Positions 24,957-33,222 of a stretch of 64,000 nucleotides of DNA are shown piece by piece (the stretch's first letter is position 1; every line of letters starts with the position of its first letter). The stretch is from assembly GCA_046350455.1 (NCBI GenBank), contig JAXMAM010000012.1:8590-72589 (forward strand), written 5' to 3'. The translations under genes were made by a program, and so were the position numbers. The DNA is from CAZXGD01 sp046350455. Lineage in GTDB: Bacteria > Planctomycetota > Phycisphaerae > Phycisphaerales > SM1A02. Under the pieces are notes generated by a model, which did no database searches, had not been told where the DNA came from, and worked only from the letters and a program-made list of their open reading frames with translations.

Positions 24957-25408
24957 GTGGGCTCCGTGAGGGGTTGGGTTCGCAAAGGGCGCATTGTAAA
25001 GCGGCCCGAAACAGCCGTTTCAGCCTCCGCAGCCGGGGTGGCTGGGCTGCCAGCGTGGCCGGTGCCGCCAGCTGCCTGCCGGCGGACTGTTCCAGCCCCT
25101 TTGAACTGGAACGAGCCATCTGGCAGGGTCTTCTCCAGGGTCACATCCACCACCAGGGCATCCCCAGGGCGGACAAAACTGCCGTACCGGAGGGCCTTCA
25201 CCCCACCCAGCACCATCCGGGGGTGGCCCTTCTTGTCCAGTAGGTGGCGGGCGGCCTGCACCAGCCCCTCCAGCATGAAGACGCCAGGCAGCACATGGAA
25301 GGTGGGGAAGTGGTCCTGCAGGTACTCCTCTGCCAGGGTCACCTGCTTGACCGCCACCACCCGGTCTGGGCCTTCTTCCAGCACAGCATCAATGAGGGCG
25401 AAGTGCAT
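24953..25408 (-). CDS. FabZ-like dehydratase, first gene of the acyl trio
   Basis: A 151-residue hotdog-fold protein: LQDHFPTFHVLPGVFMLEGL is the catalytic helix with His in HFP, followed by VQAARHLLDKKG, LGGVKALRYGSFVRPGD and VDVTLEKTLPDGS. The last 40 residues are Ala/Thr/Gly-rich and probably disordered. It likely works with the adjacent ACP and second dehydratase on a non-housekeeping fatty or polyketide-like chain. Divergent from ftsK across a 70-bp promoter gap. Confidence 0.8.
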   Translation of the reverse strand: MHFALIDAVLEEGPDRVVAVKQVTLAEEYLQDHFPTFHVLPGVFMLEGLVQAARHLLDKKGHPRMVLGGVKALRYGSFVRPGDALVVDVTLEKTLPDGSFQFKGAGTVRRQAAGGTGHAGSPATPAAEAETAVSGRFTMRPLRTQPLTEPT

Positions 25409-25478
25409 GCGGTGCGCATCCTAGCCCGGCCGCAAAGATCGTTCCGGACCGGGCCCTTTGGCCGATGAACCCCAAGAT

Positions 25479-28085
25479 ATGGCCCGCACGAAGACGACCG
25501 AAGGATCGCCCGTCTCGCACCTGCTCCGCAGCACTGCCTTCAAGCAACGCCTGACCTGGGTTGCGTGGGCTGGCCTTTGCGGCGCGCTGTTCCTGGCCCT
25601 GGCCTCGTTCAACAGCGCAGACTGGCCCAGCCGGGTGGTGGCGGTGCACAACACCCCCCCAGCCAATCTGCTGGGCAACGCTGGCGCTGCCGTGGCCTAC
25701 TGGACCTACGGCGTGCTGGGCTACGGCGTCTGGGCCGTGCTGGCCCTGGCTGTGACCGCACTGGTGGCGACTGCCCGCGGCAGCCAGGTGCAGCACCTGG
25801 GCCTGCGCGCGGTGGGCGCTGCCATCCTGGTGCTGGGCATCGGCGCCATCCACGCCCTGTGGTTCCCCCGCCTGGGGCCTGTGGCTGGCATGGAGGCTGG
25901 ACTCATCCCCCAGTGGATCACCGCAGAACTCTCTGCCCGCTTCAGCGGCTTTGCCACCAGCCTCATCCTGCTGGTGGCTGTGGGCGTTGGTGCTGTAGTG
26001 GCTGCAGACGAAGTGGTCTTTGCCATGCCTGGCGCCATCATGCGCGGCCTGGCCTTCCTGGAGCCGGTGTGGCAGGCTGACTACGCCTCCTTCTTTGGCC
26101 CCCTCCTGGCCAAGCTCCGCGGTGGCAGCCCTGCTCCCGTGATGGCTGGCGCTGGGGCCCCCCCCTCCCCTGCTGCGCGCAGCACCCGCCTGAAGCCAGC
26201 CAACGTGCGCGTCATTGAGGAAGAAGAGGAAGAGTCCGACGAGGAGGTCGAGGACGCAGACCACACCGACGAGGTGGAGGAGGACGAAGAGACCGACGAA
26301 GCCGAGGACGTGGAGGAAACGGACGAGGACGAGGACGAGGACGAGGAGGAGCAGGACGAGGACACAGAAGAAGAGGACGCCGAGGACGCCGAAGACGCTG
26401 CGACAGAGGCCGAATCTCCCACCCGCGCGGCCCTGAGCGAGGAGGAGCTCCGCTCCAAGATCGCCCGGCTGCCCGTCCGCATGGCCAGCGTGGCCAAGAC
26501 TGTGGCCCGCGACGAGGACATCCCGCGCGCCGAAAACTACGAGGGCTACCAGTTCCCCACCCTGGACCTGCTGGAGAACCCAGAGGGCAACCACAGCGAG
26601 CAGATCGAGGACTTTGTCCGCAGCCAGGCCCAGAAGCTGGAGCAGACGCTGCAGACCTTTGAGATCGAAGGCGAGGTCACGGGCATCGAGAGCGGCCCCG
26701 TGGTCACCCTGTACAGCGTGGAGCTGGCCCCCGGCACCCGCGCGGCCCGCCTGCAGACCATCGCCATGGACATCGCCCGCGCGCTCAGCGCCCCCAACGT
26801 GCGCATCATCCCCAACATGGCTGGCCGCACCGCGGTGGGCATCGAGGTGCCCAACCGTCAGAAGGAGAAGGTGCGCCTGAAGGAGCTGATGAGTGGCCCC
26901 GCTGCAGAAGGCATGGCCCTGCCCATGTTCCTGGGCAAGGACAGCGCTGGCGAAGCGCTGGTGGTGGACCTGGCCAAGCAGCCCCACATGCTCATCGCTG
27001 GCACCACAGGCAGCGGCAAGAGCGTGTGCATGAACACCATCATCATGAGCTGGCTCTACACCAAGCGCCCAGATGAGCTGAAGCTCTGCCTGGTGGACCC
27101 CAAGATGGTGGAGATGAGCCAGTTCAGCGACATCCCGCACCTGATGTGCCCGGTCATCACCGACATGGAGAAGGCCGCCGGCATCCTGGAGTGGGCGGTC
27201 AACAAGATGGAGGAGCGCTACGAGCTCCTGAAGCGCGCGGCTGTCAAGGACATCCGCAGCTACAACGAGCTGACCGAAGAGGAGCTGAAGGAGCGCGTGC
27301 AGCCCGTGGGCGACCTGGACTGGGCCCGCACCCCCAAGAAGCTGCACTACATGGTGTTCGTCATTGACGAGCTGGCTGACCTGATGATGCAGCACAAGGA
27401 GGTGGAGACCTTCATCGTGCGCATCGCCCAGAAGGCCCGCGCGGTGGGCATGCACCTGGTGCTGGCCACGCAGCGCCCGCAGGCCAACGTGGTCACTGGC
27501 CTCATCAAGAGCAACATGCCCTGCCGCGTCAGCTTCAAGGTGGCGTCGGCCATGGACAGCCGCATCGTGCTGGACCAGAAGGGCGGTGAACTGCTGCTGG
27601 GCCACGGCGACATGCTGGTGGTCACCCCCAACAGCAGCGAGGTGCGCCGCGCCCAGGGCACGCTGGTCACCGACCGCGAGACCCGCGGCGTGGCCAAGTT
27701 CCTGAAGGACGTGGCAGCGCCTACCTTCGAGCGCACGCTGGTGGCCATCAAGGGGCCAGGCAGCGCACAGGAGTCACAGGGTGCTGAGGGCGGCCTGGCT
27801 GCCAGCGAGCGCGATCCGCTGTTTGACCGCGCAGTGGAGATCATGATCGAGAGCGGCCGCGGCAGCGTGAGCCTGCTGCAGCGCCGCATGGCCATCGGCT
27901 ACGGCCGCGCCAGCCGTCTGGTGGATCAGATGGCCCAGGCTGGCATCGTGGGCGAGCACAAGGGTGCGGTGCACCGCGACGTGCTCCTCACCATGGAAGA
28001 CTGGAAGCGCATGAAGGCCATGGAGGCCGGCGAAGGCGCAGACGAAGGCAGCAGCGCTACCGAAGCAGAAGAATGTTCAGAGTGA
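25479..28085 (+). CDS. ftsK: DNA translocase FtsK
   Basis: An 868-residue septal DNA pump. Several N-terminal membrane helices (about 25-195), then a very acidic Glu/Asp linker (about 240-320), an alpha domain with FEIEGEVTGIESGPVVTLYS, a RecA-like motor with Walker A TTGSGKSVCMN, Walker B YMVFVIDELADLMM and RIAQKARAVGMHLVLATQRP, and a C-terminal winged-helix gamma domain (LLQRRMAIGYGRASRLVDQM) that reads KOPS. The ATG at 25479 was preferred to an in-frame TTG at 25458; neither has a strong ribosome site. The 3' end overlaps a convergent gene by 29 bases. Confidence 0.97.
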   Translation: MARTKTTEGSPVSHLLRSTAFKQRLTWVAWAGLCGALFLALASFNSADWPSRVVAVHNTPPANLLGNAGAAVAYWTYGVLGYGVWAVLALAVTALVATARGSQVQHLGLRAVGAAILVLGIGAIHALWFPRLGPVAGMEAGLIPQWITAELSARFSGFATSLILLVAVGVGAVVAADEVVFAMPGAIMRGLAFLEPVWQADYASFFGPLLAKLRGGSPAPVMAGAGAPPSPAARSTRLKPANVRVIEEEEEESDEEVEDADHTDEVEEDEETDEAEDVEETDEDEDEDEEEQDEDTEEEDAEDAEDAATEAESPTRAALSEEELRSKIARLPVRMASVAKTVARDEDIPRAENYEGYQFPTLDLLENPEGNHSEQIEDFVRSQAQKLEQTLQTFEIEGEVTGIESGPVVTLYSVELAPGTRAARLQTIAMDIARALSAPNVRIIPNMAGRTAVGIEVPNRQKEKVRLKELMSGPAAEGMALPMFLGKDSAGEALVVDLAKQPHMLIAGTTGSGKSVCMNTIIMSWLYTKRPDELKLCLVDPKMVEMSQFSDIPHLMCPVITDMEKAAGILEWAVNKMEERYELLKRAAVKDIRSYNELTEEELKERVQPVGDLDWARTPKKLHYMVFVIDELADLMMQHKEVETFIVRIAQKARAVGMHLVLATQRPQANVVTGLIKSNMPCRVSFKVASAMDSRIVLDQKGGELLLGHGDMLVVTPNSSEVRRAQGTLVTDRETRGVAKFLKDVAAPTFERTLVAIKGPGSAQESQGAEGGLAASERDPLFDRAVEIMIESGRGSVSLLQRRMAIGYGRASRLVDQMAQAGIVGEHKGAVHRDVLLTMEDWKRMKAMEAGEGADEGSSATEAEECSE

Positions 28086-29583
28086 TCATGATGCCGTTGT
28101 TGATGGCGTGAGCCCACATGCCCGGGAGGATGGTCCCCCGCCATTCGCGCATCAGGCAGAAGGCCACTGCCAGCGCACCAAGCACCGGCACAAAGATCAG
28201 CCCCTGCGGATGGATGGCTGCAAACACCACGCTGGACACCAGCGTGGCCACAGCGCCAGCACCCAGGGCGCCCACCCACGGACCCCAGGTGGCGCGCAGG
28301 TTCTGGTAGAGCGCGCCGCGAAAGAACAGCTCCTCAAAGAGCGGCGCGCACACCGCTGCCACCACATACGTGAGCGCCAGGCCAAACCAGCCAGAATCGC
28401 TCACGATCTGCTGGATGGGGTGCGATGCCTTCAGGCTGGAGCTGCCAGAAATGGCCAGAAGCACAAACACAACGCACAGCCCCACGATCAAGAGCGCCAC
28501 AGCCATGAAGTAGCAGACCACGCCCCACAGAAGATCAGAGAGCCTGGGCCGGGTGAGGCCCGTGTCTGCAGCGAACTGCTTCCAGCCGATGCCCAGCATG
28601 CGCGCGGCCCACAGCGCAATGCCGCAGCTGACCACGCTGCCCAGAATGGAGATGCTCAGCGCCACTTCAGGTGACGCTGGCCCCATGAACCACGACGGCC
28701 CCTTGTGCAGCAGAAAGAAGGAGCCCATCCAGATGGCGAAGACCGCGGCGTACCTGCCTGCGGGAGCTGTGGATGGCTGCACGCCAACCAGTCGGCCCTG
28801 GATGCCCAGCACCGCCATCACGCCCAGCGCCACAAAGCCAAGGAGCGCCACCAGGATGCCCAGCACCACCACCGCTCCAAGCGCCACCACGCTCACAATG
28901 CCCTGGCCCGCCAAGGCGTCCTGGGTCTTCACATCGTTGGTGGCCATGGCCACCAGCGACTCCCCTGCGGAACCCAGCTCGGACTTCAGCATGTGCACCT
29001 GCGCGTCTGTCAGCGCGGTGGGGCCAGCGTGCCCACTGGCGATCGCATCCAGTGCTGTGTTCACATCCTTGACCAGCGTGTCGAACTCTGGAAAGGTCTT
29101 GGCCCTGCCAGACGCGATGCGCGCTTCCAGATCCGCCACCGCCTTCTTGGCGTCCTCCACCTTGCCCAAGCGGGCCAGCACCACCGCGCAACCCAGTTCG
29201 CCGCCTGGCTCCACATCCTTCAGCATGTCGTTGACTGATCCACCCAATGCCGATAACTGCATCGCGAACTGCGCGTTCGAAGCAGCCTGTCCGCTGGCGG
29301 GAGCCTGGGAGTCGGCTGGAGCCTTTCCGTTGGCTGGAGCGCTTCCATCTGTGGGCGTGGTGCCAGCAATGTTGGCAATGCGCAGCAGGATGCTCACTTG
29401 CGGCGACACCGCTGCATTCACCGTGGGCACGCCTTGTGGCACAGCTGCGTCAAAAGTGCCGTTTTGAGCCAGGAACACCACCATCAAGGCCACGATCGCC
29501 AGCCAGGAGAGCAGGTTGGCTGGAGACCACGGCGGAGCGGCTTGCAACTGCGGTTCTGCGGACGTAGGGTCCGGGGTGTTCAT
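28057..29583 (-). CDS. CPBP-family intramembrane protease with long N-terminal extension
   Basis: A 508-residue membrane protein. The last 230 residues are a CPBP (Rce1/Abi-type) protease: APLFEELFFRGALYQNLRAT carries the catalytic EExxxR, FAAIHPQG the next His and PGMWAHAINNGIM the HxxxN motif. Before that lie one N-terminal helix, a soluble Ala/Gly/helical region of about 180 residues facing outward, and further helices. It could process membrane or lipid-modified proteins; substrates unknown. Its 3' end overlaps ftsK by 29 bases in the opposite direction. Confidence 0.85.
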   Translation of the reverse strand: MNTPDPTSAEPQLQAAPPWSPANLLSWLAIVALMVVFLAQNGTFDAAVPQGVPTVNAAVSPQVSILLRIANIAGTTPTDGSAPANGKAPADSQAPASGQAASNAQFAMQLSALGGSVNDMLKDVEPGGELGCAVVLARLGKVEDAKKAVADLEARIASGRAKTFPEFDTLVKDVNTALDAIASGHAGPTALTDAQVHMLKSELGSAGESLVAMATNDVKTQDALAGQGIVSVVALGAVVVLGILVALLGFVALGVMAVLGIQGRLVGVQPSTAPAGRYAAVFAIWMGSFFLLHKGPSWFMGPASPEVALSISILGSVVSCGIALWAARMLGIGWKQFAADTGLTRPRLSDLLWGVVCYFMAVALLIVGLCVVFVLLAISGSSSLKASHPIQQIVSDSGWFGLALTYVVAAVCAPLFEELFFRGALYQNLRATWGPWVGALGAGAVATLVSSVVFAAIHPQGLIFVPVLGALAVAFCLMREWRGTILPGMWAHAINNGIMITLNILLLR

Positions 29584-29613
29584 GGGGAGGCAAGGTACCG
29601 CCGCCCGGTGGGG

Positions 29614-29641
29614 TTGACTGATACGGCAAAAACCCTATCCT
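29614..29641 (+). promoter_or_regulatory. Promoter of rplM-rpsI
   Basis: TTGACT (29614-29619) and TATCCT (29636-29641) with a 16-bp spacer, 49 bases before the rplM start. Confidence 0.65.
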
Positions 29642-29651
29642 TGGCGATTCT

Positions 29652-29670
29652 CCACCCCACGCCGGGGTGG
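29652..29670 (+). promoter_or_regulatory. Leader hairpin of rplM (possible L13 autoregulatory site)
   Basis: CCACCCC and GGGGTGG pair as a 7-bp stem with a 5-base loop (ACGCC) in the short leader, 19 bases before the rplM ATG. L13 leaders are known feedback sites in other bacteria; that this one is such a site is inference. Confidence 0.4.
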
Positions 29671-29689
29671 GCTTTGAAGGACCCGCACC

Positions 29690-30139
29690 ATGCCCCGTCA
29701 GACTACGCATCTCAAGGCCGCTGAAGTCAACCCAACCTGGCACGTTGTGGATGCCGATGGCTTGATCCTTGGCCGCCTTGCCACCGAAGTGGCGACGGTC
29801 CTCATGGGCAAGCACCGCCCCAACTACACCCCCAACGTGATGGGTGGCGACTGCGTCATCGTGACCAACGCTGCCAAGATCAAGTTGACGGGCAACAAGG
29901 CTGCGCAGAAGACCCTGCGCCGCTGGAGCGGCTACCCAGGTGGCCTGCGGGTGCGCACCTACGAGACGCTGCTGGCCACCAAGCCAGAGCTGGTGGTGGA
30001 AGAAGCCATCACCCGCATGCTGCCCCGCGGCCGGCTTGGCCGCCGCATCCGCCGCAACCTGCGCGTGGTTGCTGGCACGGATCACGGCCACACGGCCCAG
30101 CAGCCCAAGGCGCTGGACGTGCCAGGCGCCCGCCGCTGA
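29690..30139 (+). CDS. rplM: 50S ribosomal protein uL13
   Basis: A 149-residue protein. WHVVDADGLILGRLATEVAT, LMGKHRPNYTPNVMGGDCVI and GGLRVRTYETLLATKPELV are characteristic; MLPRGRLGRRIRRNLRVV replaces the more common MLPKxxLG segment. It leads the two-gene rplM-rpsI operon. Confidence 0.97.
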   Translation: MPRQTTHLKAAEVNPTWHVVDADGLILGRLATEVATVLMGKHRPNYTPNVMGGDCVIVTNAAKIKLTGNKAAQKTLRRWSGYPGGLRVRTYETLLATKPELVVEEAITRMLPRGRLGRRIRRNLRVVAGTDHGHTAQQPKALDVPGARR

Positions 30140-30167
30140 GCAACCCTGAGATCCAGGAACAGACCAC

Positions 30168-30608
30168 ATGACCACTGACACCACCGTCGCTGCAAAGACC
30201 ACCACCAAGGGCCCTGATGCCAAGGGTTGGTTCTGGGGTACCGGCCGCCGCAAGACTGCCATCGCTCGCGTGCGCGTGCGCCCCGGCTCTGGCGACATCA
30301 AGATGAACGACAAGGCCCTCGAGGACTACCTGACCGAAGACGCAGACCGCAAGGCTGTGCTGTCGGTGCTCGAGAAGACCAGCACCAAGGGCAAGGTGGA
30401 TGTGACCGCCGGCCTGGTGGGCGGCGGCTTCACTGGCCAGGCTGGCGCCATGGTCATGGGCCTGGCCCGTGCGCTGATGGCCTACGACACCACGCTGGAA
30501 CCCATCCTGCGCGAGAACGGCTTCTTGACCCGCGACGCCCGCAAGGTGGAGCGCAAGAAGTACGGCCAGGCTGGCGCCCGTCGTCGCTACCAGTTCAGCA
30601 AGCGCTAA
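30168..30608 (+). CDS. rpsI: 30S ribosomal protein uS9
   Basis: A 146-residue protein: WGTGRRKTAIARVRVRPGSG near the N-terminus, GGGFTGQAGAMVMGLARALM, and the invariant basic end KKYGQAGARRRYQFSKR that reaches the P-site tRNA. It follows rplM by 28 bases, and its stop overlaps the convergent regulator gene by four bases. Confidence 0.97.
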   Translation: MTTDTTVAAKTTTKGPDAKGWFWGTGRRKTAIARVRVRPGSGDIKMNDKALEDYLTEDADRKAVLSVLEKTSTKGKVDVTAGLVGGGFTGQAGAMVMGLARALMAYDTTLEPILRENGFLTRDARKVERKKYGQAGARRRYQFSKR

Positions 30609-32296
30609 TCGCGCTGCTGGGCGCGTGCGCGCGCGACAATTCGAACCCCTCCAAGCGCGGCGTACAGCCGCGCTTGTGCCATGGGGACCGCAGCAGGCAG
30701 GAGCGCAGCCAGTTCTTCCACGGTGGCGGGCGGTGCGCCATCCAGGCCAAAGCGCCTGCGCACCAGGAGCGCGTGCTGCGGCTCCAGCGCCAGCAGGCAG
30801 TGGTGCCATGCGTCGCCGCTGGCAAGCCAGGCCATCCACGGTGCAGCGGTGGCGGCGTGCACGTGCGGCGGCGTGCTGGTGACCACGTGCAGCACATCGC
30901 CGCGCAGGAGCAGGCGCTCCACAGCCAGCGCAGCAGCGCGCGTGGGGTGCACTTCATCCAGCGTCACCGTGGCCAGCGTGTGGAAGTCCAGCGCGTGGCC
31001 CATCTCGCGGATGGCGCACGCAGCCCACCGCCACTGGAGCTCTGGCGGCAGGCTGGCCCATGGCGCGCCCAGGTGCTGCGCCACGCGGGCCAGCGCGTCT
31101 GGCAGCGCGCGCTCCACCAGAGCGCGGCGCAGGCGGTACGCCCAGCGCAGGTCGCGCTCAGCGCTGTCCAGCACAGCGGGCTGAGGCCGGGCGCGTTGCC
31201 CCACGCTGCGCTGCACCCGCCACAACAGATAGTGCTGGGCGGCCAGGAGCGCCAGCTCGCTGCCTAGGCCGGCAGCGCTTCCGTGCTGCGCTGCGCCTCC
31301 ACCCTGCTTGCGCGCGCCAGACGCCCGCGCAGACGCCAGCTGCGGGCGCGGCAACGTCCAGGGGCCTGCAGGAAGGCTGGTGCGCACCGCTGCTGGAGCC
31401 AGGAGCGTGGCCGCAGCATCTGGCAGCGCAAAGGTGGGGCGCTCAAGCGGCCGGGCGTGCGCTGCTGCGCGGCGCAGGCACAGCAGGCGGCCGCGCTCCA
31501 CGGCCCTGCCGCACGCCGCCACGCTCACATGGAGCCGCGGTGCCAGCACCTGCGGCGCAAAGCCCTGCTGCCACGCGCGCGCCACCATGCGGGCACGATC
31601 ATCTGTCAGGCGCGGGTGCGCAGCGCCGTCCCGCACCGGGCCACCACCAGCGCCATGGCCGCGCTCCAGTGCACGCCGGATGGTGCGCGCGCTGCGGCCT
31701 GTCTGCGGCGCAAGCGCTTCCGCCACCTGCTGCACTGTGCTCCCGCCCTCCGCCAGCATGGCCTGCGCCTGGGTGGCCAGCGCCGCGCGCTCGTCTGGCG
31801 TCAGGCGGCCCGTGCGAGCCGCACGCTGGACCAACGCTGCATGACGGGCTGCAAAGTCGCGCAGCACCTCTGCAAACACCACCAGCTGCGGTCCATCAGG
31901 CATGTCCGCCCAGTGGCACATCAATCCTCGCTGCCGGTAGCGGCCCAGCGTCACGCGGGAGACACCCAGTGTGCTGGCGGCCTCGTTCAGCGTGAGCGCG
32001 CCTCCGCGGAGGTCACGAGCCAGCGGCGCGCGCGCTGTGGCCCGCTCCACAAAGGTGACCAGGTCCTCCAGCAGCGCCTGCCCCACCACCACGCCGCTGT
32101 CCTGCGCCACGTCTGGCCGATACCGCGTGATCCGCGCCAGCACCAGCTCCTCTGGATACGCCTGCTCCAGCTGGATGTCCGCTGCAAAGGCCTCTGCGTC
32201 TGCGGCCATGCGGGCCAGCGTGGCAGCGGGCGCATACCGCAGCTCCTCCCACATGCGGGCCACCGCCTGCGTGCGGAATCCGCGGGCGCGGCGCAT
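30605..32296 (-). CDS. Multi-HTH regulator with a sigma-70 region 4-like end
   Basis: A 563-residue, Ala/Arg-rich cytoplasmic protein. An N-terminal helical part (EELVLARITRYRPD) is followed by at least three helix-turn-helix candidates: LTLNEAASTLGVSRVTLGRY (about 105-125), VQQVAEALAPQTGRSARTIR (about 195-215) and APQVLAPRLHVSVAACGRAV. Near the end, LLALEPQHALLVRRRFGLDG with PATVEELAALL resembles region 4 of sigma factors. I therefore read it as a planctomycete sigma-like or DNA-binding regulator; exact class is uncertain. The start at 32296 is two bases after the mqnA stop, so the two genes are one transcript. Confidence 0.55.
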   Translation of the reverse strand: MRRARGFRTQAVARMWEELRYAPAATLARMAADAEAFAADIQLEQAYPEELVLARITRYRPDVAQDSGVVVGQALLEDLVTFVERATARAPLARDLRGGALTLNEAASTLGVSRVTLGRYRQRGLMCHWADMPDGPQLVVFAEVLRDFAARHAALVQRAARTGRLTPDERAALATQAQAMLAEGGSTVQQVAEALAPQTGRSARTIRRALERGHGAGGGPVRDGAAHPRLTDDRARMVARAWQQGFAPQVLAPRLHVSVAACGRAVERGRLLCLRRAAAHARPLERPTFALPDAAATLLAPAAVRTSLPAGPWTLPRPQLASARASGARKQGGGAAQHGSAAGLGSELALLAAQHYLLWRVQRSVGQRARPQPAVLDSAERDLRWAYRLRRALVERALPDALARVAQHLGAPWASLPPELQWRWAACAIREMGHALDFHTLATVTLDEVHPTRAAALAVERLLLRGDVLHVVTSTPPHVHAATAAPWMAWLASGDAWHHCLLALEPQHALLVRRRFGLDGAPPATVEELAALLPAAVPMAQARLYAALGGVRIVARARAQQRD

Positions 32297-32298
32297 GC

Positions 32299-33183
32299 CT
32301 ACCACGCAAAGGTGCGCACGGGCTGTGCAGTGCTGCACACGCCAGCGTTCACGCACTCCTGGAAGAACCGGTCCAGTCCCTGCGCAGCCTGCGGCGTGAA
32401 GTCAAAGCGCAGCATGCTGCGCAGGTACTCCAGCGCCAGCGGCGCCGGCCAGCCGTGCTGGGCGGCGTGCTGGGCCACGATCTGCCCCAGCCGTTCCTGG
32501 TTGTGCCGGCGCTGGTGGTCCAGCACGCGCGCCGCGGTGCGCACGCGCGCCTCCTGCTGCGGGTCAAGGTCCGCCCGCGCAAACCACCCGGCAAACACAA
32601 AGGGGAGGCCAGTCCAGTCGAACCACGCCTGGCCCAGATCCAGCTGGTGCGCCCACTCGCTGTCTGGTGGCGCGTCGTTCACCACCTTGTCGCCGATCAG
32701 GAGCATGGCGTCTGTGTCGGGGCGGCGCGGACCATGCGCGCGGTCGTAGTCCACCTGCGTGGGGGCTGCGCCGTAGCGCTGCCGCAGGATCACCTGCGCC
32801 AGGGCGCGGGAGGTGTGGCTCTCCTGGTCTGCAGCCAGCGTGCGCACCTGCGCAAACGGAACGCGCGCGTACAGCCGCACGGTGTGCGTGCGCCCGCAGC
32901 AGCCCAGCATCCCCACAGGCACCAGCTGCAGGGGCACAGCGCTGCGCTGGTAGTCCACAGCAGAGCACAGCGCCAGATCCACCACGCCATCTGCCAGCAG
33001 TCCAGAAAGCAGCGCTGGCACCTCGGCGTGCAGGTGCAGGTTGGCCAGCTTCTCAAGCCCAGCGATCAATGGCAGCGTGTTCAGGTAGCTCACCACGCCA
33101 ACGCGCGCCACCTGGGGGCGCGCCAGCGGGCGTGCGGCATGCGGGGCGGCAGCAACAGGGGTCGCGGTCACAGCTGTGCTCAC
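32299..33183 (-). CDS. mqnA: Chorismate dehydratase of futalosine menaquinone pathway
   Basis: A 294-residue periplasmic-binding-protein-like enzyme that converts chorismate to 3-enolpyruvylbenzoate. VGVVSYLNTLPLIAGLE, SGLLADGVVDLALCSAVDYQ, TSRALAQVILRQRYG, DAMLLIGDKVVND and DLGQAWFDWTGLPFVFAGW are typical of MqnA. It implies menaquinone made by the futalosine route; the other mqn genes are not here. A GTG at 33183 gives the usual beginning; an in-frame ATG at 33210 is possible. Confidence 0.9.
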   Translation of the reverse strand: MSTAVTATPVAAAPHAARPLARPQVARVGVVSYLNTLPLIAGLEKLANLHLHAEVPALLSGLLADGVVDLALCSAVDYQRSAVPLQLVPVGMLGCCGRTHTVRLYARVPFAQVRTLAADQESHTSRALAQVILRQRYGAAPTQVDYDRAHGPRRPDTDAMLLIGDKVVNDAPPDSEWAHQLDLGQAWFDWTGLPFVFAGWFARADLDPQQEARVRTAARVLDHQRRHNQERLGQIVAQHAAQHGWPAPLALEYLRSMLRFDFTPQAAQGLDRFFQECVNAGVCSTAQPVRTFAW

Positions 33184-33222
33184 CCTGCAAGGGTAGCACC
33201 CATCATCCACACGCTGCGGCTG

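Noticed and set aside
25389..27605. 738-residue open frame antisense to ftsK
   Set aside because: A shadow of ftsK caused by high third-position G+C; it is His/Val/Leu/Gly biased without domains.
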